Shown one piece after another: positions 36,516-45,500 of a stretch of DNA of 64,000 nt. A model generated the notes under the pieces. The model saw only the letters and a list, made by a program, of their open reading frames with translations. It ran no database searches and was not told the DNA's origin. This DNA comes from Sinobacterium norvegicum (GTDB lineage: Bacteria; Pseudomonadota; Gammaproteobacteria; Pseudomonadales; Sinobacteriaceae): NCBI RefSeq assembly GCF_923077115.1, contig NZ_CAKLPX010000001.1:372001-436000 (forward strand), in the 5' to 3' direction. Every line of letters begins with the position of its first letter. Positions within the stretch are counted from its first letter, which is position 1. The translations under genes were made by a program, and so were the position numbers.

Positions 36516-38006
36516 TTAGAGTACGTTGATGACCATAACAGCACCCACCAGGCTCAAGACAATGGTATAAGGGAAGGCCATAATGACCATCTTGCCATAG
36601 GATAGGCGTAATAGCGGTGCAACGGCAGAGGTTAGCAAGAACAGGAATGCTGCCTGGCCATTAGGTGTCGCCACACTGGGAATATTAGTTCCTGTGTTAA
36701 TCGCTATAGCGAGCTTCTCGAATTGGTCGCGAGAAATACTTCCCATGTCAAAGGCTTCTTTTACTTCATTGATATACACCGTGGCGACAAAAACATTGTC
36801 GCTGATGGCCGAAAGTGCGCCGTTAGCAGCAAAGAACATGATCGGTTGGATGTTACTGTCCAAACTTAATACATAATTAATAATAGGTTGGAACAGGTGT
36901 TGCTGGTGAATAACAGCAACAATGGCAAAGAAAACAATTAATAACGCTGTAAAAGGCAGGGCCTCTTCGAAGGCGTGGCCAATTTGATGCTCTTCAATAA
37001 TGCCGTTAAAGGCAGTCAATAATACGATAACGCTTAAGCCGATCAGCCCCACTGGAGCCAGGTGCGTAGCCAAGCCAATAACCAGATATACAGCAACCAA
37101 TGCCTGTACTATCAGCGCCGCTTTATCGCGGGATGTGCGGTTAGCGTTTTGTTCATCATCATAGGCAATAAGTACTTCGCGGACTGAGTCGGGGAGTTTG
37201 GCACCATAGCCAAAGGTCTTGGTAACTTCGAGTATCACCACCAATAACAAGCCTGCAGCCAGAACCGGCATTGTAATCGGTGCCATTTTGAGAAAAAATT
37301 CGATAAACGTCCAATCTGTTTTGGCTGCGATCAATAGGTTTTGCGGTTCGCCAACCAGGGTGCAGACACCACCTAATGCCGTACCAACGGCGCCATGCAT
37401 TAACAGGCTTCGGAGAAATGAGCGAAATTGGTTCAGGTCGGCGCGGTAGGCATCTTTGACGTTTTGGTCGTCAGCTCGGTGCTCGCCTTCTGAGGAGGCA
37501 ATCTTGTGGTAAACATTGTAAAAACCCAGCGCGACAGTAATCAACACGGCGGTGACGGTTAATGCATCTAAAAAGGCAGAGAGGACTGCGGCAACAATAG
37601 AAAAAAGCAAAGATATCATTACTTTAGAGCGTATTCCCAGGAGTATTTTGGTAAACACGAATAACAGCAGGCTTTGCATGAAGTAGATACCGGCCACCAT
37701 AAACATCAACAACATAATGACTTCAAAGTTGCCGAGAGCCTCGTGGTAAACACTTTCAGGGGTTGCCATACCAATGGCAATCGCTTCAATAGCTAACAAA
37801 CCACCCGGCTGTAACGGGTAACACTTCAACGCCATGGCTAGGGTAAAGATGAACTCGGCAATCAGCACCCAGCCGGTAATGAATGGTCCGGCAGTCATAA
37901 AGAGGATAGGGTTAATGATAAGCATGGCGATAATACTTAGCTTGTACCACTGAGGAGCTTGACCAAGAAAGTTTCGGCTCATTGCCTGTGATAGATTGTA
38001 TTGCAT
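36516..38006 (-). CDS. nhaB: Na+/H+ antiporter NhaB
   Basis: Exports Na+ in exchange for protons across the inner membrane. At 496 residues with about twelve helices it matches E. coli NhaB (513). Diagnostic segments are [19 protein letters not shown] at the start, [54 protein letters not shown] and [21 protein letters not shown] chose ATG 38006; a TTG five codons upstream is possible. Such antiporters are common in marine bacteria. In my memory Pseudomonas aeruginosa also has nhaB next to fimL. Confidence 0.95.
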   Translation of the reverse strand: MQYNLSQAMSRNFLGQAPQWYKLSIIAMLIINPILFMTAGPFITGWVLIAEFIFTLAMALKCYPLQPGGLLAIEAIAIGMATPESVYHEALGNFEVIMLLMFMVAGIYFMQSLLLFVFTKILLGIRSKVMISLLFSIVAAVLSAFLDALTVTAVLITVALGFYNVYHKIASSEGEHRADDQNVKDAYRADLNQFRSFLRSLLMHGAVGTALGGVCTLVGEPQNLLIAAKTDWTFIEFFLKMAPITMPVLAAGLLLVVILEVTKTFGYGAKLPDSVREVLIAYDDEQNANRTSRDKAALIVQALVAVYLVIGLATHLAPVGLIGLSVIVLLTAFNGIIEEHQIGHAFEEALPFTALLIVFFAIVAVIHQQHLFQPIINYVLSLDSNIQPIMFFAANGALSAISDNVFVATVYINEVKEAFDMGSISRDQFEKLAIAINTGTNIPSVATPNGQAAFLFLLTSAVAPLLRLSYGKMVIMAFPYTIVLSLVGAVMVINVL

Positions 38007-38278
38007 AATGTTCTTTTCCAACAGCAGGGCCGAAGCCCAAAATTTTAGGTATAACGAGCGAATACTGGTTGATTTTCAATCAATTTATAGTGATTAAGTG
38101 TGATGTAGCTAACTTTTCTATTTCCAATATTGCCAAAAAACACGGCGGTTATTGCCATTAACTGGAAAGTGCGCAATTATGCCATGACTCAAGATTGTTA
38201 AGAAGTAGAAAAGTTACCAATAATTTAATAAAACTTAGGTAGCACCACTCCTTTATAGGTAATAAGAAAAGATACGTA

Positions 38279-39976
38279 ATGGGAAATTTGGCCACATTAG
38301 CAGTACCCCTTAATATGAATTCGGTTGCTCTTGTCATTGACGAGACGAATCTCACCATTGGCAAGACCCTAGCCAGCCTTGAGCAGTATTTGTCAGACCT
38401 CAGTCGTGAAGAATTATTAGCTGACGTGCATAGTCAATTATCTCAGCTTAGCGGTACTTTTGAAATTTTGCAGTTTACCGGTGTGACAACACTGCTAGAG
38501 AACTTGTCTGTGGTTTTGCAGCGGCTGACCAGGGGTGAGATAAAATTATCCGAGGCAGTGATTAATGCTATCGGTAAAACACTGTTTGTACTTCCACGTT
38601 ATGTTGATTATTGCATTAGTCAGCAGCATTGTTACCCGCTGCTGATCAATCAATTCAGTAACCAGCTCGCTCTGCCAGCAAAAAAATCGATCCAATACGA
38701 GTCAGAATTAACCGGTCTGGCTAAGTACTCATCCGATATGACCATCTCTGCCTTGACATTAGACGGTGATCGCGAGCGTTTAAAGCGCTTGCATCATATG
38801 TATCAAGTGGGCTTGCTCGGTTTGGTCAAAGGCAAGGATCAGCAACAATACGGCCGCCTGATGGCCCATGTCAGCAATAAGGTGCAGGTGTTTGAAGGAT
38901 TTCCGACATCATTGTGGCGATTAATTGAAGTCGTTTTAACGGCAGTGTCTAGCAATAAGTTACAAATCAACTTCACACGTCTCCGCCTTTTGATGTCTAT
39001 TGACAATAATCTTCGTCAACTTTCCCGCGGTAAGGAAACAGTTGTCACGGGGCAGGTAATCGATGAATTACTATTTTTAGTCTCTATTATTGATTCTTCA
39101 GCTGCACCGATAACCGCTATCCTGAACGAACATGAGGTATCGAAACTTAGTTGGACCGATAATGATTTCAAAGACCATTTCAACAATATTATTGGCCCTG
39201 GCAAGGATACTGTTGCGATAGTTTCAGCCGCTATTGTTGAAGAGTTATTACAGGCCAGGGATATTCTTGAACTTGTCAGCCAAACAGGGGTTACTGACGA
39301 GTGGCAATCGCTGTTGCAACTACTTGGAAAAACAGAATCTATACTGTCTTTTCTGTCACTGATGGATATCGCGCACACATTACAGCATTTGCGGTTGGAG
39401 CTAGAATTAGCCGTACGAGATGGTGTGGTCAATGATAAACAATGCCTACTCGATGCTGCCGGTACATTATTGTATATCGAGAGTGCGCTGTCCCTTCTGA
39501 CGGCCTTACCGACTGAGGTCTCTGGCGATAAAGAATTACTGAGCCGGGACAAGCAAACTACCGTCATTGCTGACGTGATGTTAAATAAGGCGGCCAAAAT
39601 TGTGATTGCCGAAGGCGTTTCGATGATGAATCTGGCCAAGCGCAGTATTGTTAATTATGCTGAAAATAATTTTGATTTCAGCCACATAGCTAACTTGAGC
39701 GCGACCTTGGCCAAGGTTGCTGGTTTTTTGGCCATTCTCGATTATCACCGCGCCCAACAAATCATTCTCAAGTGTAATCAATACATAGCCACCCTGGAGA
39801 CTACTGTTCTTTCAAGCGAACAGCAGAGTGAACAAGTAGAGGCATTAGCCGACACCTTGGTCGGCATCGAATACTATATTAATGAACTCGCTTCAACAGC
39901 TAACTCTAATGACGACCTGCTTGGCATTGCCGAGCAGGGTATCAGTCAATTAATTGTTGGCTCTTCTGCTGAGTAA
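38279..39976 (+). CDS. fimL: FimL-like protein (ChpA-related, type IV pilus/virulence regulator)
   Basis: A 565-residue helical protein resembling Pseudomonas FimL, which itself resembles the N-terminal phosphotransfer part of ChpA. The similarity I see is in layout: helix bundles such as SREELLADVHSQLSQLSGTF followed by TTLLENLSVVLQRLTRGEI and a second Hpt-like region, length (FimL about 562) and position next to nhaB. No CheA-type kinase or receiver domain is present. In Pseudomonas, FimL links the Pil-Chp system to cyclic AMP and twitching motility. ATG 38279 was used; an in-frame ATG at 38315 is an alternative. It heads a tight run of four genes. Assignment rests on memory of the family, not on an alignment. 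Confidence 0.68.
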   Translation: MGNLATLAVPLNMNSVALVIDETNLTIGKTLASLEQYLSDLSREELLADVHSQLSQLSGTFEILQFTGVTTLLENLSVVLQRLTRGEIKLSEAVINAIGKTLFVLPRYVDYCISQQHCYPLLINQFSNQLALPAKKSIQYESELTGLAKYSSDMTISALTLDGDRERLKRLHHMYQVGLLGLVKGKDQQQYGRLMAHVSNKVQVFEGFPTSLWRLIEVVLTAVSSNKLQINFTRLRLLMSIDNNLRQLSRGKETVVTGQVIDELLFLVSIIDSSAAPITAILNEHEVSKLSWTDNDFKDHFNNIIGPGKDTVAIVSAAIVEELLQARDILELVSQTGVTDEWQSLLQLLGKTESILSFLSLMDIAHTLQHLRLELELAVRDGVVNDKQCLLDAAGTLLYIESALSLLTALPTEVSGDKELLSRDKQTTVIADVMLNKAAKIVIAEGVSMMNLAKRSIVNYAENNFDFSHIANLSATLAKVAGFLAILDYHRAQQIILKCNQYIATLETTVLSSEQQSEQVEALADTLVGIEYYINELASTANSNDDLLGIAEQGISQLIVGSSAE

Positions 39977-39989
39977 ATAGGGTAATACT

Positions 39990-40640
39990 GTGTCTCAATA
40001 TCTGCTCCCTGCCGTTTTACTGTCGCTGGCTGCCATTATTGCTTTTTTTGCCCTGCGTCTGTTGTGGTCTAAATCTTGGCTGCTCGGTACGTTAAGGGGG
40101 CTGGCAGGCCTCAGTCTATTAATGTCGGTTGCTGTTTTAGCCTTAAGCGCGAAAGATCTGTTAAGTTACCGTCATCTAAGTCAACAACAGACTATCGCTA
40201 ATATCAGTTTCACCGGTAATTTAGATGGTAGCTATCAGGTTGAGATTACACCGACTGATGTTGAGAGCAGTGCGTCAACCTATAAGCTGTGGGGTGATCA
40301 GTGGCAAATTGATGCCCGGGTGATTCGATGGGTGGCTGAGATCCCCATGACACCTGTTTATCGGTTGGAGAGACTCAGTGGCCGATATTATAGTATTGAA
40401 GATGAGGCTACCGCGCCCCGCTCACTATACTCATTGGCTGATACTAACTATGGTGTCGATATTTGGCAGTGGATAAATTTTAATGCCCATTACCTGCCAT
40501 ATATAGACGCGGTCTATGGAAGTGCGACATACTTACCGGCTAAAGACGGTGCGCTGTTTGAATTAAAATTGAGCAACAGCGGCTTGTTTGCTAAACCATT
40601 AAACCAGCATGCCACAGAAGCCATACAAAATTGGCAGTAA
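39990..40640 (+). CDS. Membrane-anchored conserved hypothetical protein
   Basis: A 216-residue protein with two N-terminal hydrophobic helices (about residues 4-25 and 33-53), then a soluble beta-rich part probably facing the periplasm. Relatives in pseudomonads are sometimes labelled as multidrug or cation efflux pump proteins without evidence; I see no transporter fold and claim no function. GTG 39990 has AGGG seven bases upstream. It lies 13 bases after the FimL-like gene and 15 before sohB, so it is surely co-transcribed. Confidence 0.7.
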   Translation: MSQYLLPAVLLSLAAIIAFFALRLLWSKSWLLGTLRGLAGLSLLMSVAVLALSAKDLLSYRHLSQQQTIANISFTGNLDGSYQVEITPTDVESSASTYKLWGDQWQIDARVIRWVAEIPMTPVYRLERLSGRYYSIEDEATAPRSLYSLADTNYGVDIWQWINFNAHYLPYIDAVYGSATYLPAKDGALFELKLSNSGLFAKPLNQHATEAIQNWQ

Positions 40641-40655
40641 GCCATCGGAGATAAA

Positions 40656-41693
40656 GTGTTAGATTTTTTTGTTCAATACGGCCTATTTTTACTGCAGGCC
40701 ATTACCATTGTTGTTGCCATTGTTTTAACAGTAGTCGGTGTAATTGCCGCCTCCGCCAAATCCGATAAAGCAGAAACGGGGCAAGTCTCTATAAAATCTC
40801 TCAATGAAAAGTTTGAAGAGATGAAAGGTATTCTCGAAGAGAGTTTATTGACTGATGATGAATACAAAGAACAAGAGAAAGCTGACAAGAAAAAGAAAAA
40901 AGCTGACAAGAAATCAAAGCAAAAACCTGTAGAAAAGAATAGGGTGTTTGTGCTCGATTTTGATGGTGATATTAAAGCATCTGCGGTTGATAGTTTGCGA
41001 GAGGAAATAACTGCGCTGTTGCTGGTGGCTAAGCCTGAAGATGAAGTTGTAGTTAAAATCGAAAGCGGTGGCGGCATGGTGCATGCTTACGGTTTTGCAG
41101 CCTCGCAACTCCATCGCATCAAAAACCACGGTCTAAAATTAACTGTTTGTGTTGATATGGTTGCTGCCAGCGGTGGCTATATGATGGCCTGTATCGGTGA
41201 TCGTATTTTAGCGGCGCCTTTTGCTGTCATGGGGTCGATTGGCGTTGTTGCCCAGCTGCCGAACTTTCACCGACTGCTAAAGAACAATAACGTCGATTAC
41301 GAAACCTTTACCGCCGGTGAATTTAAGCGAACCGTCACAATGTTTGGTGAGAATACAGAGAAGGGCAAAGAAAAGTTTGTCGATGAACTGGAAGATACAC
41401 ACCTGCTGTTTAAACAGTTTGTCAGTGAAAACCGGAGTGTTGTTGATCTCGATGTCGTTGCCACAGGTGAGGCGTGGTTTGGCATTCGTGCTCTCGAGAA
41501 CAAGCTTGTCGATGAGCTAATCACCAGTGATGAATATTTATTGGCATTGAGCAAGACCAGCAACGTCTACAGCATTGGCTTTGAAGAAAAGAAAACGTTG
41601 CCAGAAAAGCTTGGTCTTGCTGCACAGGCCGGCATTACTAATGCCTTTAACAGCATTATAACATCGACTAACAATAGCCGTTTCTTTCGTTAA
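40656..41693 (+). CDS. sohB: Inner-membrane serine protease SohB (S49 family)
   Basis: A 345-residue protease of the SppA/SohB family. It has one N-terminal membrane helix (about 7-32), a Lys-rich cytoplasmic linker (about 65-92, KKKKKADKKSKQ) and a single S49 domain. The nucleophile is Ser172 in AASGGYMMACIGD and the general base Lys224 in GEFKRTVT, both in the family's usual context; GSIGVVAQ is also present. GTG 40656 follows a GGAG ribosome binding site. It is part of the run from the FimL-like gene to gspG. Confidence 0.92.
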   Translation: MLDFFVQYGLFLLQAITIVVAIVLTVVGVIAASAKSDKAETGQVSIKSLNEKFEEMKGILEESLLTDDEYKEQEKADKKKKKADKKSKQKPVEKNRVFVLDFDGDIKASAVDSLREEITALLLVAKPEDEVVVKIESGGGMVHAYGFAASQLHRIKNHGLKLTVCVDMVAASGGYMMACIGDRILAAPFAVMGSIGVVAQLPNFHRLLKNNNVDYETFTAGEFKRTVTMFGENTEKGKEKFVDELEDTHLLFKQFVSENRSVVDLDVVATGEAWFGIRALENKLVDELITSDEYLLALSKTSNVYSIGFEEKKTLPEKLGLAAQAGITNAFNSIITSTNNSRFFR

Positions 41694-41712
41694 TTTGTTT
41701 TAGGTAATTCAA

Positions 41713-42153
41713 ATGCAATACAACCGTATCAAACAGTCTGGTTTCTCGCTGATAGAAATCATGGTCGTCGTCGTTATCATCAGTGTTCTCGCGGGTCTTA
41801 TTGCGCCGAATATCATCGGACGAGCCGATGACTCCAGGGTCACAGCAGCCGAGGTAGACCTCAAAAGAATTGCCCAGGCACTCGATGCCTACAAGCTCGA
41901 CAACCACCGTTATCCCAGTACTGATCAAGGGTTGCAGGCATTGATCACTGAGCCGGAGGGCTTTCCGCCCGCCAAGAATTGGCGAAAGGGTGGCTATATT
42001 CAGACGCGTGAAGTACCTCAGGACCCATGGGGCACCGAATATCAATATCTGACACCAGGTACTGATGGGCCATACGATCTCTATTCGTTGGGCGCTGATG
42101 GCCGTGAAGGTGGCGAAGAATACGACACAGATATCTCTGTGTGGGACAAATAA
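41713..42153 (+). CDS. gspG: Type II secretion system major pseudopilin GspG
   Basis: A 146-residue pseudopilin. The prepilin peptidase site is KQSG|FSLIEI: cleavage after Gly10, Phe11 at +1 and the essential Glu at +5, followed by the hydrophobic helix IMVVVVIISVLAGLIAPNI. The globular part has the GspG signature RYPSTDQGLQALITEP and the calcium-binding C-terminal region GPYDLYSLGADGREGGE. No other gsp gene lies in the window, so it is an orphan; the rest of the secreton must be elsewhere if functional. ATG 41713 lies 19 bases after sohB, with AGGT upstream. A terminator follows. Confidence 0.92.
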   Translation: MQYNRIKQSGFSLIEIMVVVVIISVLAGLIAPNIIGRADDSRVTAAEVDLKRIAQALDAYKLDNHRYPSTDQGLQALITEPEGFPPAKNWRKGGYIQTREVPQDPWGTEYQYLTPGTDGPYDLYSLGADGREGGEEYDTDISVWDK

Positions 42154-42176
42154 GTATTTTTCAGTAGAGTCAGAAG

Positions 42177-42197
42177 AAGCCCTTAATTGGGCTTTTT
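42177..42197 (+). terminator. Intrinsic terminator after gspG
   Basis: AAGCCC, a six-base loop and GGGCTT followed by five Ts, 24 bases after the gspG stop. It closes the FimL-sohB-gspG unit. Confidence 0.75.
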
Positions 42198-42513
42198 ACA
42201 AGACCTATAACTGCGCATAATGTATATTATGTTAAATCACATGCAAATAGTAATACGTTTCCGTCAGTGCATTGCGCTTGCTGGATCAATATTGAGTTAT
42301 ATCAAATTCTTGTATTTAGTTACTTTAAAATCATTAACGTAGACTATAATTCATAACCATATGACTCAGCTTCGCTAAGCGTTATTTCAATTTTTTTTTT
42401 GTCTCAATAACAATAAGTTAGAGAGGGTTACAGTGCTGAGTGATTAAGAATGGAATCTGGCGAAAAAATCAATTAGCCTAAACCTATATCAATAAAATGT
42501 TGTGGTGGCCGTG
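42198..42513 (+). promoter_or_regulatory. AT-rich regulatory region upstream of the adhesin operon
   Basis: This long gap holds no gene that I can support. It contains the inverted repeat CATAAT-GTAT-ATTATG (42216-42231), a consensus -10 hexamer TATAAT (42345-42350) with no good -35 at 17 bases (TTTAAA lies 15 bases upstream), and a run of ten Ts (42391-42400). A start near 42357 would give a leader of about 150 bases. A good -10 with a poor -35 fits an activator-dependent promoter, which is usual for adhesins; this is inference. Confidence 0.45.
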
Positions 42514-45500
42514 ATGCAAGACGCAGAACAAATTATTTACCTGAGAATCGATGGTCAAATCTGGGCTTATTACCCCGATGGCCAATTAGCTTTGGTACAA
42601 AATCCGGCCTTGCTTGGTGAAAACATAGCCATTGTTGACGTACTTCCCGGTGATATCATTCAGCGAACAGATGGTAGCAGCTACCTCTCGGTGAATGGCC
42701 AGCAGCTTGAAATCAATCTCGATGCAGTGGCTGATCAACAACGCTACAATGTTGAACTCCGTGTTGATGATAACGAGCAGAACATTCAAAACGAAGGCCT
42801 GGAATATATTTACCAGGTTAAGCGCAGCAACAGTGAAACCATTGCCGAATCTGGTTTTGATACCCAGCCCCCTATTTATGAAGCCAGACAACCACATCAG
42901 GTGGAGGCATCAATAAGCAGTGATTGGAAGCACCGTGATGGTGCAACAATTACTGTGATTATTGAGGACAACGACTACCCCATTGGCCTCGAGGGTTATA
43001 TCAACCAGTTTGAAGCCCCCTCAGTTCGCCTACATGGTACCGTATTTAATATTGATGACGAGCGTAACATTGTTGTCACTGTCACCGATAAACTTGGCCG
43101 TAGCCTAAGTTTTGACACCATTGTTTCTGCCGGGGCCTGGGATCTTGGCGCAGTAAGCCTGCAAGGTTTGGCCGAGGGCGATGTTATCGCCACAGCCAGC
43201 GTCACGGATAGTTTCGATGCGGTTGTTTCTGGCAATGATCAATCGATAAAAGATGTATTGGCCAGGGCTATCGACATAAGCATAACCTCCGGCAGCGACT
43301 TAATTATCGATGATACAGAGTCTCGAGACCTGCAACTCATCGGTAATTTCGAAAACGTACAAACTGGCGCCGTTGTTTATGTGTTATTTACCGATAGGCT
43401 GGGGAATACGCTCGAGTTCCTCACCAAAGTAGAAGAAAACGGCAGCTGGCTATTAACTTCTGCCGATATTCATACCCTGGTAGATGGCGAGGTTAACGCC
43501 ATTGTGCGCACAGTCGACCAGGCGGGTAACCCCGCTGAAATTTCCGGTTCTGGCCTGTTGATTAAAAATCCTTATATTACGATTAACGCGATCGATAATG
43601 ACGATGTGATCAACCAATATGAGTCCCCTACCCAATTGTTTCGTGGCATCGTCCTCAATGTCGAGTCTGGCCAGCAAATTACGGTGACAATCACAGACGA
43701 TAATGGTGGTTTGGTCAGTCAATTGGTCACCGTTACGGGTAAAACCTGGTCTGCCAATATTGATGTTTCTACGTTGATTGATGGCAATTTATCAGCGGTT
43801 GCAGATGTGTTGAATATTTTCGGTGATTCAGCCACTGCAAATACTAATATTGAACTCGACCAGACGGCATTAATTGATGTTGCCTTTGCCGACCCGGATG
43901 TGATCAATGCCATGGAGGCATTGATGGCGGAATTATTAGGCGGCACCACTGATATTGAAGATAACCAAACGGTCAGTGTTAGCGTTGAAGACAGCCTGGG
44001 CAAACAGGTTGTAGGCACTGCTGCTGTTGTTGGCTCTGCCTGGCAGCTTGACGGCCTCGATTTGTCCACGTTAACCGACGGCACCCTAACAGTGACAGTC
44101 AGTGCCAAGGATGTAGCCGGTAATATCGCCACCGCCTCGAATACTGTGCAATATGACTCGACGGCTGCGATTACCGATATCATGGTCACCATTGGCAGTG
44201 ATCAGATTATTAATGCCGCTGAAGATGAAGTCGCCACCTTTAGCGGTGTCACCAGTGGCATCGAAGAAAACCAAGATATCAGCATTGTCATCAGTGATAT
44301 TAATGGCCTTTCCCTGCCCGCTGTTATTGTCAAAATTGGGGCCGATGGGCGTTTTAACTTTGACCAAGATGTTTCCTCGCTGGCTGATGGGCCGTTAACC
44401 TTCTCCGCCAGTAGTGAGGACCTTGCGGGCAACCTGGCCAACTACAGCGAAGATATTATCAAGGATACTCGGGCGCAGTTGACCATAGAGTTTGTTCAAG
44501 ACGACGACTATATCAACCAGTTCGAGCAAAACTCTGTCGACTTGGCGGGTACAACTGTCGATGTTAACGATGGCGAAACAGTCACCGTTGTAATTTCGGA
44601 TGGCAACAGTGCACGGGATATTACCGTCACAGCCTTAGTAGAGGGCAACGCATGGTCTATCACCGGTGTCGATGTCTCCAGCCTCGATGATACTGCGGTG
44701 TCTGGCAATAGAATCACAGCCACTGCCGATGTGACTGACAAGGCGGGCAACCCCGCAACAGCAGACACTTCTATCGAAAAAGATACCGTTGTTACTGCGG
44801 ACATCATCACCCCTGTTGACGGTGACGATGATGGCAGCGGTGGCTTTATCATCAATAACGGTATTGATATTGTCGCGCTGAAAAACGGTGATGTTCTCTC
44901 ATTGAGTGGCGCCTCCGATGCTGAAATTGGTCAGCCCGTGGTTATTTCGGTAATCAATACTATCGGTGAAACACAAACCTTTACCGGTAAGGTTGTTGAT
45001 GGCAGTGGTAACTGGTTGGTTGAAGCTATTCAAGTGACTGATTTGCAAGAACGATTCACTTGGAGGTTGTCGGCAACTGTGACCGATATTGCCGGTAATA
45101 TGGCTACCGATATTGTTCCTATCATCAAAATTCCAGAGTCGGCCAGCATTGGTGAGTACGGCATTGCCGCAGGTGCGATACCGACTGACACCATCAGGAT
45201 TAATAGCAGTGGTTCAGATGCCGATGCCAGCGATGACTTCCGTTTCTCCAACACACAAACGGAGCTCGAAACCATTGTTTCATCGGGTGATGCAACACGT
45301 TTAGTCTATGTTTCTGACCTTAGAATTGAACTTAGAACAGTGCTTAATGATGAGCTGGTATTGGCTGCCGATATTAACAGCGTAGATGCTACGGTGACAA
45401 TTTCACTGCATCGGAATGTTGACCAGCCTACCCGTGGTGGCAAGGAAACGGTTTTAGACTCAATCATTCTAATTGAAACAACGCAGACAGATGATGATGG

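Noticed and set aside
39016-39639. A 207-residue antisense open frame within the FimL-like gene
   Set aside because: Ser/Thr-rich antisense translation with no start signals; typical shadow of a Leu/Glu-rich helical gene.
42391-42400. Run of ten Ts before the adhesin gene, considered as an intrinsic terminator
   Set aside because: The only nearby hairpin has a 4-bp stem and lies ten bases away, so it does not meet terminator geometry.
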